Notes: a model not told the origin generated them from the letters alone. A DNA stretch of 64,000 bases from Liquorilactobacillus ghanensis DSM 18630 (GCF_001435235.1 NZ_AZGB01000022.1:1-64000); one strand, 5' to 3'; shown: positions 18,491 through 27,424, counted from the first letter of the stretch. Made by a program: numbers and translations.

Positions 18491-20203
18491 ATGGTTAAAC
18501 CGATCATTCATTTTAAAAATTTTTCTTTTCAATATGATAGTCAGGCTGAAAAAACATTAAAGGACATTAATCTTGATATTTTTCCTGGAGAAAAAGTTTT
18601 GCTGGCGGGAGCTTCTGGATCTGGCAAATCAACTCTTGGACGGTGTCTTAATGGTTTAATTCCTGAGGCTTTTCCTGGTAAAATGACTGGAACTTGTTTG
18701 ATCAATGGGCACCAGGCAAAAGACAGCTCAATCTTTGAGCTGTCTTTTGATGTTGGAACGGTTTTGCAAGATCCAGATAGTCAGTTTGTCGGGTTGACAG
18801 TTGTTGAAGATCTAGCTTTTTCGCTTGAAAATGATTGTCAGCCGCAAGCCAAAATGCAAGCTGCTACTCGTGAGTGGGCACAAAAACTTCAATTAACCGA
18901 GTTTTTACAGCACTCACCACAAGAAATATCCGGTGGACAAAAGCAGCGTGTAGCAATGGGGGGAGTTTTAATTGATGAAAGTAAGATCCTTTTGTTTGAT
19001 GAACCATTAGCTAATCTGGATCCAGCTGCTGGCCAAGCAACTATGCAGTTGCTGAACCATCTAGCAGCACAACAAGATTTAACGGTGATTATCATTGAGC
19101 ATCGAATTGAAGAGGTTTTGTCAGCTGGAATTGATCGGTTGGTTTTATTAAAAGACGGTCAAGTTGCTGCCAATGATCGACCGGAGAAGCTTTTAGTCAC
19201 CGGCAGTTTAGCAGAACTTGGTTTGCGTGAACCGTTATATTTGAGCGCTCTTCGTCGTGCGGGAGTCAATTTAGCTGAATGTTCATCTTTACTTGATGTT
19301 CAGCAAATCAATGCGGCTGCTTTACCGCAAGCTTTACAGCAATGGGATACAGAGTTGGAACTTTCATCGGCAGCTAAGCCAAAGATTCCTTTATTAGAAG
19401 TTGAGCAGTTGGACTTTGGCTACCAACCTGACCGACCGATTATCAAGAATTTATCATTTACTCTTTATCAAGGAGAAATGGTTAGTTTGGTTGGCAAAAA
19501 CGGAACCGGTAAATCAACTTTAAGTAATTTGATTGCAGGCTTTTTGACTCCTACTGCTGGGAATATTAAATTTACCGGGAAAAATTTATTAAAATTATCA
19601 GTCAAGCAACGAGCAGAAAAGATTGGCTATATTCTGCAAGATCCTAATCAAATGATTTCGCAGACCAAAATTTTTGATGAAGTTGCCAGTGGCTTACGGT
19701 TACGCAATGTAGCAGAGGCAACGATTAAGGAAAAAGTTATTGAAATTTTACGGATTTGTGGGTTATATGAAATGCGTAACTGGCCAATTGCTGCTTTAAG
19801 TTTTGGTCAGAAAAAGCGAGTTACAATTGCTTCAATTCTAGTTTTAGCACCACAAATGTTGATTTTAGATGAACCGACAGCTGGTCAAGATTTGTATCAT
19901 TATACGGAAATTATGAACTTTTTAGAAAAATTGCAACGGCAACAGCATTTAACGATTGTTTTAATTACGCATGATATGCATTTAATGTTGGAATACACTC
20001 AGCGGACATTGGTTCTAAGCAATGGTTCACTGTTAGCGGATGCAATACCGGCGGCTGTTTTAACCAATGATCAAATTATTCAACAAGCGTCTTTAGCGCG
20101 AACAAGTTTGTTTGATCTGGCAGAAAGGTTTAAATTACCATCGGCAACGGATTTTGTAAGTAAATTTATTCAAGCAGAAAGGCAGGAAAGAATAGATGAC
20201 TGA
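18491..20203 (+). CDS. ECF transporter double ATPase (YkoD/MtsV-like)
   Basis: A 570-residue protein with two ABC ATPase domains in one chain. Domain 1 has Walker A GASGSGKST, signature EISGGQKQRVAMGG and Walker B ILLFDEPLANLDP. Domain 2, from about residue 305, has GKNGTGKSTLS, a less usual signature LSFGQKKRVTIAS and LILDEPTAGQDL. Both can hydrolyse ATP by inspection. It powers the S and T components encoded on either side. AAGGAAG inside the end of the S gene serves as ribosome site. It overlaps the T gene by 8 bp. Confidence 0.9.
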   Translation: MVKPIIHFKNFSFQYDSQAEKTLKDINLDIFPGEKVLLAGASGSGKSTLGRCLNGLIPEAFPGKMTGTCLINGHQAKDSSIFELSFDVGTVLQDPDSQFVGLTVVEDLAFSLENDCQPQAKMQAATREWAQKLQLTEFLQHSPQEISGGQKQRVAMGGVLIDESKILLFDEPLANLDPAAGQATMQLLNHLAAQQDLTVIIIEHRIEEVLSAGIDRLVLLKDGQVAANDRPEKLLVTGSLAELGLREPLYLSALRRAGVNLAECSSLLDVQQINAAALPQALQQWDTELELSSAAKPKIPLLEVEQLDFGYQPDRPIIKNLSFTLYQGEMVSLVGKNGTGKSTLSNLIAGFLTPTAGNIKFTGKNLLKLSVKQRAEKIGYILQDPNQMISQTKIFDEVASGLRLRNVAEATIKEKVIEILRICGLYEMRNWPIAALSFGQKKRVTIASILVLAPQMLILDEPTAGQDLYHYTEIMNFLEKLQRQQHLTIVLITHDMHLMLEYTQRTLVLSNGSLLADAIPAAVLTNDQIIQQASLARTSLFDLAERFKLPSATDFVSKFIQAERQERIDD

Positions 20204-21032
20204 AAATTTGTTTATCGGTTATATTGACCGCCCAACTTTTCTGCATCATTTAAGTGGAAGTACTAAGTTAATTGGTTTTATCAGCTTTTCAATTATTGGA
20301 ATGGTAACATTTGATACGCGATTTCTATTAGGCATTTTGATTATGTCTTTAGTTTTATTTCATTATGCACAGATTCGTTATCGCGAAGTAGCTCTAATTG
20401 TAAAAGTTATTATTGCTTTTGCTGCTTTGAATTTAATTATGGTTTATGTTTTCGGCCCAGGTTATGGAATGCAGATTTATGGAACTAAGCATTTAATTTT
20501 GGGAAACTCGCAACACTATTTTAATTTGTCATGGGAAGAATTATTTTATCTGTTTAATCTGTTGTTAAAGTATGTTTTTGCGGTACCTTTAGCATTAATT
20601 TTTTTGTTAACGACTAATCCCAGTGAATTTGCAGCTAGTTTAAATAAAATTGGCATTTCTTATCGAATCAGCTATGCCTTTGAAATTGCCTTACGGTATA
20701 TTCCTACCGTTCAGCGAGACTATCGAACAATTAGTTTAGCGCAGCAAGCTCGTGGATATGAAATGTCAAAAACCGCGCCTTTAATGCAACGAGCTAAAGG
20801 TGCGGTTCAGATACTATTGCCATTAATTTTTACTAGTTTGGAACGAATTGAAACAATCAGTCAAGCGATGGCGTTACGGCGTTTTGGGCAGCAGCATAAA
20901 CGAACTTGGTACATGGCACGTCCCTTTAAAACAGCTGATTACCTGAGCTTAATAGTGATTGCTGTTTGGTTGATTTTAGGTATTTATTTATTCAAAGTCA
21001 ATAATGGACGTTTTTGGAATCCATTTAAATAG
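20196..21032 (+). CDS. ECF transporter transmembrane T component
   Basis: A 278-residue membrane protein (EcfT/CbiQ/YkoC family) with several helices and a cytoplasmic coupling region. The Ala-Arg-Gly coupling motif is in SLAQQARGYEM; the second, looser one is QAMALRRFGQ. These contact the two ATPase domains. Its start overlaps the ATPase gene by 8 bp, consistent with translational coupling. It is the last gene of the T-box operon and converges with the LOG-family gene, 2 bp away. Confidence 0.85.
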   Translation: MTENLFIGYIDRPTFLHHLSGSTKLIGFISFSIIGMVTFDTRFLLGILIMSLVLFHYAQIRYREVALIVKVIIAFAALNLIMVYVFGPGYGMQIYGTKHLILGNSQHYFNLSWEELFYLFNLLLKYVFAVPLALIFLLTTNPSEFAASLNKIGISYRISYAFEIALRYIPTVQRDYRTISLAQQARGYEMSKTAPLMQRAKGAVQILLPLIFTSLERIETISQAMALRRFGQQHKRTWYMARPFKTADYLSLIVIAVWLILGIYLFKVNNGRFWNPFK

Positions 21033-21034
21033 TT

Positions 21035-21601
21035 TTAATGATATTGACGTACTTTAGGTGGGGTGTAGCTGGTAATAAATTCAGCTGCTTGTTGCAAGTT
21101 ATCGGCAAAACAGAGTTTTTGGAAATCAGTTGCTGAAAGAAATCCTTCAGTGACCATTTGTCTAAAGAATTTTTCTAGTAGATTATAGTAGCCGTTAGCA
21201 TTGTACAGAATGCAAGGAGCAGAATTGTCACCAACACGAGTCCATGAATAAGCTTCACTGATTTCTTCTAATGTTCCAGCACCGCCTGGCAAAGCTAAAC
21301 AAACATCAGCTGCTTCCAGCATCTTTTGTTTACGAATAGCCATATTATCTACGATCGTCAGTGAAGTTAATCCGGCTAGAGCTGCACCGCGTTGATAAAG
21401 ATTTTCTGGCATGAAACCGTAAACGTGACCGCCATCCATTAAAACCGTTTTAGCTAGAATACCCATTAGACCAACGCCACCGCCGCCATAAACCAAATCG
21501 TATCCCTGTTTAACCAGCCAATGACCGACTGCTAAAGTCATTTCTTTATAGATTGGATTTTTACCTGCATAAGCACCGCAATAGACTGCTATTTTTTTCA
21601 T
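21035..21601 (-). CDS. LOG-family (TIGR00730) nucleoside-monophosphate phosphoribohydrolase-like protein
   Basis: A 188-residue Rossmann-like protein with YGGGGVGLMGILA near residue 40 and the family signature LPGGAGTLEEISEA near residue 108. The GAGG site lies 8 bp before the chosen ATG at 21601; an ATG two codons earlier is too close to it. Plant LOG enzymes release cytokinin bases; bacterial members cleave AMP or similar nucleotides, and the physiological role in lactobacilli is unclear. It ends 3 bp from the T-component stop with no obvious terminator between the convergent genes. Confidence 0.85.
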   Translation of the reverse strand: MKKIAVYCGAYAGKNPIYKEMTLAVGHWLVKQGYDLVYGGGGVGLMGILAKTVLMDGGHVYGFMPENLYQRGAALAGLTSLTIVDNMAIRKQKMLEAADVCLALPGGAGTLEEISEAYSWTRVGDNSAPCILYNANGYYNLLEKFFRQMVTEGFLSATDFQKLCFADNLQQAAEFITSYTPPKVRQYH

Positions 21602-21692
21602 AAACATCGCCTCAAGATAGATAATTTAAGTTATACAGTCATTGTAGCAAAGCAAACTAAAAAGAAAAAGCTGACACAGATGCGAATTATTA

Positions 21693-21721
21693 TTTACTTA
21701 CTGAAATGTATAGTATAAAAT
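21693..21721 (+). promoter_or_regulatory. Candidate promoter of the fluoride-riboswitch operon
   Basis: TTTACT (21693-21698), 17-bp spacer, TAAAAT (21716-21721); an alternative -10 TATAAA starts at 21714. The start site would fall about 20 nt before the riboswitch. Confidence 0.5.
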
Positions 21722-21748
21722 ATGAGTTGTTAAGTTTTTTAATAACTG

Positions 21749-21823
21749 AATCGCGATGGTGTTCGCATAATATCGTAAGATTGATGACGCCTGCCTAATT
21801 AATAATTGGGTAGGTGTTTTTTT
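21749..21823 (+). ncRNA. Fluoride (crcB) riboswitch with terminator
   Basis: GCGATGGTGTTCGC (21753-21766) followed by TGATGACGCCT (21782-21792) matches the conserved fluoride riboswitch core. CGCCTGCC can pair with GGTAGGTG before a run of seven T (to about 21823), so the 3' part of the aptamer overlaps the terminator, as expected for an ON switch. The two downstream genes encode CrcB fluoride channels. Confidence 0.95.
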
Positions 21824-21850
21824 ATTAGCAATTTGAGAGGAAGGATAAAT

Positions 21851-22243
21851 TTGAATCAGGCTAAGTGTTTATTAAGTATTGCTTTTTTTGGAGCTATTGG
21901 AGGCTGCTTACGTTATTTTATTGGGATTGCGTTTCCTTTTATGGGAACTATTGTCGTCAATTTGCTAGGTTGCTTTTTACTAGGATTTTTAACTTTTCTT
22001 TGGCTTAATTTTCATACAGTTGCTTCTTGGCTGTCTTTAGGTTTAGGGACCGGTTTTGTCGGTTCTTTTACGACATTTTCTGGTTTTTGCTTGGATAATG
22101 TAAAACTTTTATTAGCTCATCAAATGTTTACAGCTGCAGGCTATATATGTTTAAGCGTTGTCGGTGGTTGGTTAGCAGCTAAGTTGGGAATGACAGTTGG
22201 TATTTATGTTGGACAGCGACTGCAGTTAGGAAAGGATAGATAA
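21851..22243 (+). CDS. crcB1: Fluoride channel CrcB/Fluc, subunit 1
   Basis: A 130-residue four-helix membrane protein. The start is TTG at 21851, 5 bp after AGAGGAAGGA; the frame is open back to 21806, but that lies in the riboswitch terminator. Motifs are FGAIGGCLRYFIG, GTIVVNLLGCFLLGFL and GFVGSFTTFSGFCLD. It exports fluoride as a dual-topology channel. The stop abuts the second crcB gene, and in lactic acid bacteria such pairs often act as heterodimers. Confidence 0.92.
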   Translation: MNQAKCLLSIAFFGAIGGCLRYFIGIAFPFMGTIVVNLLGCFLLGFLTFLWLNFHTVASWLSLGLGTGFVGSFTTFSGFCLDNVKLLLAHQMFTAAGYICLSVVGGWLAAKLGMTVGIYVGQRLQLGKDR

Positions 22244-22603
22244 ATGTTAATTGTCCTGCTTGGATTAGGATCCTCAATTGGTGCTGTTTGCCGTTATTTA
22301 ATTACTCAAATTTTATCGAAAAAATCAAACTGGTCTTGGGCAACTTTGATAATTAATTTAAGTGGTTCATTTTTATTAGGAATTTTATTTGGCAGTAAAT
22401 TAAATACCCCGCTTTACTTGATTTTAGGTAGTGGTGTTTTGGGTGGATACACTACATTTTCAACTTTGAATATTGAATTACTGTTTTTGCATCGCTCCCA
22501 TAGATACCGTTTGGAACTTGGATACGCAATCGGTAGTTATTTGCTTGGATTTTTATTAACATTATTCGGATTTATGCTTGGTCAGGCTTTGACTATGAAT
22601 TAA
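22244..22603 (+). CDS. crcB2: Fluoride channel CrcB/Fluc, subunit 2
   Basis: A 119-residue four-helix membrane protein with GSSIGAVCRYLI, INLSGSFLLGILFG and GVLGGYTTFSTLNIE, the Fluc signatures. ATG follows the crcB1 stop directly, with AGGAAAGG inside crcB1. It works with CrcB1 in fluoride export. Its last 42 bp overlap the 3' end of the convergent minus-strand gene at 22562-22963. No separate terminator is visible. Confidence 0.92.
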   Translation: MLIVLLGLGSSIGAVCRYLITQILSKKSNWSWATLIINLSGSFLLGILFGSKLNTPLYLILGSGVLGGYTTFSTLNIELLFLHRSHRYRLELGYAIGSYLLGFLLTLFGFMLGQALTMN

Positions 22604-22963
22604 ATTTTTCTTAACGGTTAGCTGATGATGAACAGAAATTGCTTGTTGAGCGTTTGGCCAAAATAGTCCAGTGAAATTGCGAAAAGTGAAAGTGAAACCG
22701 TATTCGGACTGCAATTGCTTAATAATCTCTTCCAGATAAGCAAGATCATAGTGAGTAACTCGATGCAATGGGAAAGAGTGGGGGAGCTGCGGTGGTTGCT
22801 GTAGCTCAAAAAAGAAATTAAAGGTTTGATCAAATTTATTATTAACGACTAAAATCTGATAGCGGGCCTTAATATGCGGTTTGAAATATTGTGTAATCCG
22901 ACGACTGATTAAACGTGCTTCGTTATGAGATTTTTGGGAATTATTCAAAGGTATTGCCACCAT
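22562..22963 (-). CDS. Hypothetical protein downstream of Y-family polymerase
   Basis: A 133-residue protein I do not recognise. It is hydrophilic, basic at both ends, with alternating strands and helices (ARYQILVVNNKFDQTFNFFFEL, YDLAYLEEIIKQLQSEYG) and no membrane segment. AGGAGG (22970-22975) lies 6 bp before the ATG at 22963, which is strong evidence for translation. Its start overlaps the umuC-like gene by 23 bp, so it belongs to the SOS operon. It sits where Bacillus has YolD-like genes next to polY2, but I see no clear YolD motif. Its end overlaps crcB2. Confidence 0.65.
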   Translation of the reverse strand: MVAIPLNNSQKSHNEARLISRRITQYFKPHIKARYQILVVNNKFDQTFNFFFELQQPPQLPHSFPLHRVTHYDLAYLEEIIKQLQSEYGFTFTFRNFTGLFWPNAQQAISVHHQLTVKKNLIHSQSLTKHKSE

Positions 22964-24245
22964 TATGTCCTCCTACTAGATTAATTCTTTGTTTAAAAGT
23001 ACCACCTTGAGTCAAACTGTTAGCATACATAATAGCTCCTTTACCAAATTTACCACGAATTTGATCTATCAGCTGATTAAATGCAATCTGTTTCAGTTGC
23101 TGTTCCGGTGGTAAAAACAAATTTAGTTGATCTGCCTGTTTTACTACTAACTGACTGAAACCAACGCTAATTCTTCTGACCGGGGCGCCATTCCAAGAAC
23201 TACTAAAAATATTTAACAGCTGTTGTTCAAGCTGAAAACTATTATCTGTTAACTCAATTTTTTGTTCGTGAGCAAAGCCGCTGGAGTTTATAGTAGTTGC
23301 AGCTAAGGAATAGCCAATACTGAGTCGAATGCAACTGGTGCATAGATGCCGATGCCGCATTCGGGCAGCAACTTGTTGACAAATTTCTTTGATAACAACT
23401 TCAATTTCTGATCGACGATAATAATCGCGAGGTAAAACTTGAGAATTTTCTAAACTTGTTTTACGCGGCCTTAATTGGTCTTCTAATTGACTGCGATCAA
23501 TTCCCCAAGCGAGTGCAAATAATTGGGTACCAATAATTCCGAATTCACGTTGTAAAGCTGCTGGATTAGTATGGGCCAATTCGCCAATACTGTTAATTCC
23601 CAAGCGTTGCAGATGAGCTGCCGTTCGCTGACCAATACTCCAGATATTAGTTAAGCGTGTAATCGGCCAAACTTTTGCAGCAAAGGTATTATAGGTCAAA
23701 CAAGCTGATAATTGTGAGGAATTTTTGGCAAATAAATCAAGAGCCAGTTTAGCTTGCAGAGGATTTTCGCCGATGCCAACGGTCGTATACAATCCTAATT
23801 GCTTTTTAACTGCGATTTGAATTTGATGAGCTGCAGCCTGCGGTGTTTTACCAAATAAATTCCAAGAATGGGTCATATCTAAGATTGATTCATCGATCGA
23901 ATAAGGGTAAACATCTTGTTCGGTCGTAAATTGTGTGAAAATTTTATTAATTGCCAGATTCTTTTTAATATATAAATTCATTCGTGGAGGAACGATCATC
24001 AACCGTGAATCGTGAGGCAAGTCACGCCAACGATCAACATTGTGAATTCCGAATAAATCTTTAGCTCGTGGTGAAGTTGCCAAAACCAGACCACCATTCG
24101 TATTGTCTTGCTCGGACATAACCACTAGAATCGAACGCAGCGGATTCAAACCGCGTTCAACACTTTCAACGCTGGCATAAAACGATTTGTTATCAATTAA
24201 AAAAAAGATACCATGCGGTTCTGTTGAGTAGTTAATGGCACTCAC
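22941..24245 (-). CDS. umuC: Y-family DNA polymerase (UmuC/UvrX-like)
   Basis: A 434-residue translesion polymerase. The N-terminal metal motif is FFLIDNKSFYASVESVERG and the second acidic motif is YSIDESILDMT. A helix-hairpin-helix region (LTNIWSIGQRTAAHLQRLG.NSIGELA) and a little-finger domain follow. The length fits Gram-positive UmuC/UvrX-type enzymes. The start is uncertain: the GTG at 24245 almost touches AGAAGG, and an ATT nine bases further in has better spacing. An SOS box sits in its promoter, so it should be induced by DNA damage and allow mutagenic bypass. Confidence 0.88.
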   Translation of the reverse strand: MSAINYSTEPHGIFFLIDNKSFYASVESVERGLNPLRSILVVMSEQDNTNGGLVLATSPRAKDLFGIHNVDRWRDLPHDSRLMIVPPRMNLYIKKNLAINKIFTQFTTEQDVYPYSIDESILDMTHSWNLFGKTPQAAAHQIQIAVKKQLGLYTTVGIGENPLQAKLALDLFAKNSSQLSACLTYNTFAAKVWPITRLTNIWSIGQRTAAHLQRLGINSIGELAHTNPAALQREFGIIGTQLFALAWGIDRSQLEDQLRPRKTSLENSQVLPRDYYRRSEIEVVIKEICQQVAARMRHRHLCTSCIRLSIGYSLAATTINSSGFAHEQKIELTDNSFQLEQQLLNIFSSSWNGAPVRRISVGFSQLVVKQADQLNLFLPPEQQLKQIAFNQLIDQIRGKFGKGAIMYANSLTQGGTFKQRINLVGGHNGGNTFE

Positions 24246-24266
24246 CTTCTTTTACGCTTTAATTAA

Positions 24267-24295
24267 ATTATACAAACATATGTTCGCTTTTGCAA
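24267..24295 (-). promoter_or_regulatory. SOS promoter with LexA box in the spacer
   Basis: On the minus strand, TTGCAA (24295-24290), 17-bp spacer, TATAAT (24272-24267) forms a near-consensus promoter. The spacer contains CGAACATATGTTTG (24286-24273), one mismatch from the Gram-positive LexA consensus CGAAC-N4-GTTCG. Bound LexA would block this promoter. Confidence 0.85.
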
Positions 24296-24538
24296 ATAAA
24301 ATTTAATTTTAGACTCTTATTATTATTTATTATTTACGATTAGGAATGTTTGTTGTTAAAGATATAGCTTTTATTTGCTACATACATCTTGAAATAGTAT
24401 GATAAACACCATAGGCAAAAAAGTAAATCAATGATATCTGAACAAATGGCGATTCAGAACTTATACTTCAAATCAGCACAATATTAATAACTGTTTTGTA
24501 TTTTGCAAATATTGCCTAGGAAAGGCGTATTTATTTTA

Positions 24539-25069
24539 ATGGAGGATTTAAAAGTTGATTCGGTAATTGAATTAAGGTCACCGTTAGTTGAAGCTGCTCC
24601 TTATCTATTCAAATTGATCAATCAGGAACGACAATTTTTTGAACGCTGGCTTCCGTGGGCAACAGCCATTAAATCTGTTAAAGATGAAGCATTTTTTTTA
24701 ATTTGTGCGCAGAAAAAAATTGCTGATAACGAACTGTGGTTATGGGTCATTTACTATAATCAACGGCCAGCGGGAATAATAGATCTTCATCAGCTTGATT
24801 TAACCAATTGCCATGGTCAAATTGGATACTGGTTGGGCAGAATCTACCAAAAACATGGTATAATGACAGCGTCCTTGAATAAACTTACGGATTATTTATT
24901 TGCTACTGATCGATTGCACCGTTTGGATCTGCTGATCGAAGCCAGCAACCAGACAAGTTATGCTGTTGCTCAGCGTGCTGGATTTAAACAACAAACTGTT
25001 TTGCGAGATTATCTTTTGCGGAATCAGGTTTTTTGTGATGCAATCTTGTTTTCTAAAATTGCCGGATAG
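24539..25069 (+). CDS. RimJ/RimL-type GNAT acetyltransferase
   Basis: A 176-residue protein with the layout of ribosomal-protein N-acetyltransferases: IELRSPLVEAAPYLFKLI at the start, ERWLPWATAIKSVKDEAFF, an IGYWLGRIYQKHGIMT acetyl-CoA region, and LIEASNQTSYAVAQRAGFK near the end. ATG at 24539 lies 13 bp after AGGAAAGG, slightly far; an upstream in-frame TTG at 24503 precedes that site and is unlikely. The 24296-24500 stretch before it holds no gene. Substrate is unknown. Confidence 0.75.
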   Translation: MEDLKVDSVIELRSPLVEAAPYLFKLINQERQFFERWLPWATAIKSVKDEAFFLICAQKKIADNELWLWVIYYNQRPAGIIDLHQLDLTNCHGQIGYWLGRIYQKHGIMTASLNKLTDYLFATDRLHRLDLLIEASNQTSYAVAQRAGFKQQTVLRDYLLRNQVFCDAILFSKIAG

Positions 25070-25096
25070 TTAGTTAAGCCTAAGGAGGAATTCTAA

Positions 25097-25507
25097 ATGG
25101 GATATCAGATCAAATCAGAACTGAAAGATGTCGGTTATCAAGTCCGCAATCAAATTGGAGATCATGTAATTTTAGCTGATGAACCAGTTAAAGCTGGTGG
25201 AACAGATGCTGCTCCAAATCCAGTCCAATATTTATTGACAGCTCTTAATAGCTGTTTATCGATTACTGCTAAGAGCATGGCTAGGAAACATCCACAAATT
25301 GGTTTGAAAAAATTTGAAATAACTACTACCGGAACAGTTAAACGATTTGCCGATAAAACTTCAAAAGTAGCGGAAATTAAAGTCCATTTTGAAGTTGAAA
25401 CAGATTTGCCATTAGCTGATCAGCAGCATTTTGTACAATCGGTTATTAAATACTGCACCGTGCATTCTTCGCTTGACCCAGCAATTGAAATAAATTTCGA
25501 ATATTAA
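25097..25507 (+). CDS. OsmC family protein
   Basis: A 136-residue protein with the two peroxidatic-type cysteines of the OsmC/Ohr fold, in TALNSCLSITAKSMA and SVIKYCTVHSSL. A perfect AAGGAGG precedes ATG at 25097. OsmC members reduce organic hydroperoxides or act in related redox chemistry; this one is closer to general OsmC-like proteins than to Ohr, by my reading. It probably shares a transcript with the upstream acetyltransferase (27-bp gap). Confidence 0.85.
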   Translation: MGYQIKSELKDVGYQVRNQIGDHVILADEPVKAGGTDAAPNPVQYLLTALNSCLSITAKSMARKHPQIGLKKFEITTTGTVKRFADKTSKVAEIKVHFEVETDLPLADQQHFVQSVIKYCTVHSSLDPAIEINFEY

Positions 25508-25725
25508 AATCAATTTATTGTGTGCAAAGTAAAATTACAATTTTTTAGTTCATTGCTATCAAAAATAACTTAAAAGTTTCTTTATAGTAGGAATTAAATT
25601 GCAGAAAACTATTTGATTTAGATTTATTATATATGGTAGTCAAAAACTGACAGTTAGAGCAAAGAAAACATGTATATTCGATCAGAAAAGTATAATGACA
25701 ATGAACAATACAAGGAGTATTTTAG

Positions 25726-26643
25726 ATGAATAATATTTTGGCAGTTAATCAACTGAATAAGTCTTTTGGGAAAAAGCATGTTTTACAGGATGTTTCATTT
25801 ACCGTAGCGCCCGGAGAAGTGGTTGGCTTGATCGGACCAAATGGAGCTGGAAAAACTACTGTCATGAAAGCTATTCTTGGCCTTTTCCCTTGGGAAAGCG
25901 GTCAGATTGCAATTAATCAGCAACCAGTAACAGTTTCGTCTCATCAAGTTTTAGATGATGTAGGTGCTCTAATTGAATATCCGGGTATTTATCCATTCCT
26001 AACTGGTTATCAGCATTTGGAATTATTTGCAACTGGAAAAGATAAACAGCAACGAATTGATCAAGTGATCGAGCAATTGAAAGTTGGTTCTTACATTCAG
26101 CGCAAAGCCAAATCTTATTCATTAGGAATGAAACAAAAATTAGGAATAGCTCTTGCTTTGCTGAATCATCCACAATTAGTCATTTTAGATGAACCAATGA
26201 ACGGGTTAGATCCACAGGCTACTAGAGATTTGCGAGATCTGATTATGACATTAGCTAAACAAGGAACGAGTTTCTTGATTTCGAGCCATATTCTGAGTGA
26301 ACTGGAAAAAATTGTGCAGGAAGTAGTTATTATTGACCAAGGAAAAATTATTAAGCAAGCATCCATTAATGATTTGGCAGCAACTGGTCACAGTTTTATC
26401 TTGCTTAAAACCGATGATAATTCTCGGGCGCAGCAAGTGTTAACCAAGGCTGGTTATCAAGCTGAATTGAGCGGTGAACAACTTAAGCTTGAACAAAAAG
26501 ACGAAAAAGAGTTAGCACAAGTAATTCAGGTTTTGACTGAACAGCAGCTCAATATTCTTGATGTGCAGCACCAGCATAATGATTTAGAAGCCTCGCTCTT
26601 AGATTTATTGAAAAAAGATCAGTCACAGCAAGTAAAGGAGTAA
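25726..26643 (+). CDS. ABC transporter ATP-binding protein (BcrA-like)
   Basis: A 305-residue ATPase with Walker A LIGPNGAGKTTVMKAI, signature YSLGMKQKLGIALAL, Walker B LVILDEPMNGLDP and H-loop ISSHILSELE. The C-terminal 80 residues form the extension usual in ABC-2 exporters of the bacitracin/lantibiotic-immunity type. RBS AAGGAG precedes ATG. The permease gene follows 4 bp downstream. Together they likely export a peptide or hydrophobic drug; the substrate is not evident and no sensor kinase lies nearby. Confidence 0.88.
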   Translation: MNNILAVNQLNKSFGKKHVLQDVSFTVAPGEVVGLIGPNGAGKTTVMKAILGLFPWESGQIAINQQPVTVSSHQVLDDVGALIEYPGIYPFLTGYQHLELFATGKDKQQRIDQVIEQLKVGSYIQRKAKSYSLGMKQKLGIALALLNHPQLVILDEPMNGLDPQATRDLRDLIMTLAKQGTSFLISSHILSELEKIVQEVVIIDQGKIIKQASINDLAATGHSFILLKTDDNSRAQQVLTKAGYQAELSGEQLKLEQKDEKELAQVIQVLTEQQLNILDVQHQHNDLEASLLDLLKKDQSQQVKE

Positions 26644-26647
26644 TTAG

Positions 26648-27424
26648 ATGCTTACGTTAGTTCAACAAGAGTTATTTAAACTAGTTCATAAAAAAAGTAC
26701 ATGGATTTTAGCGGTATTACAACTTGTCTTAATGATTGTTTCAGCCGTTTTGGGTAAAAACAATAGTGATACGTTGGATGTAAAAAGTATTTTTATCAGT
26801 GGTTTCGGCGGATTAAGTTGGATTGTTTTCATTATGATTGTGGCATGTAGCTCAGCCATTGCGATGGAATTTCAATATGGTACTATCAAGGAATTGTTAT
26901 ATCGTCGTTATTCACGCGGCATGATCTTAGTTAGCAAATGGTTGACCATGTTGATATATTCAATTGTTTATTATGTAGCAACTTTTTTGATTTCAATAAT
27001 TTTGCAGTTACTGTTGTTTAGCTCAGATTTTAGTCTATCAGATACCTATCAAAATAACCATTCTTATTTAGCAGCCGCTGGTTTAACATATCTAGGTAAT
27101 TTTATAATCTTATGGTTATTGTTAAGTCTGGTGTTATTGCTGGCAAACATTTTTAAAACAACAGCTGCAGCAATCACAGTAGGAATTATTGCCTACTTTG
27201 CAACCAGTATTATTTCAAGTGTTATGTTTGCATTAATGACTCGCTGGGAATGGCTCAAGTGGAATCCATTTAACATGTTGCACTTACCAAGTCAGATGCT
27301 GAATGGTAAAATATTTAAGATATTGACTTTGCTGTCTACCCCAGAGATGGTAATTGGAAATCTAGTTTATATTGCTATTTTCTTAGGTTTGGGCTTCTTA
27401 GTATTTCGCCGGCGAAATGTTTAA
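26648..27424 (+). CDS. ABC-2 type transporter permease
   Basis: A 258-residue membrane protein with six predicted helices, starting LTLVQQELFKLVHKKSTWIL, a typical ABC-2 permease opening in which the cytoplasmic amphipathic segment precedes TM1. MEFQYGTIKELLYRRYSRGMIL is the conserved loop after TM2. AAAGGAG in the tail of the ATPase gene serves as ribosome site. It partners with the upstream ATPase. No terminator is obvious directly behind it. Confidence 0.82.
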   Translation: MLTLVQQELFKLVHKKSTWILAVLQLVLMIVSAVLGKNNSDTLDVKSIFISGFGGLSWIVFIMIVACSSAIAMEFQYGTIKELLYRRYSRGMILVSKWLTMLIYSIVYYVATFLISIILQLLLFSSDFSLSDTYQNNHSYLAAAGLTYLGNFIILWLLLSLVLLLANIFKTTAAAITVGIIAYFATSIISSVMFALMTRWEWLKWNPFNMLHLPSQMLNGKIFKILTLLSTPEMVIGNLVYIAIFLGLGFLVFRRRNV

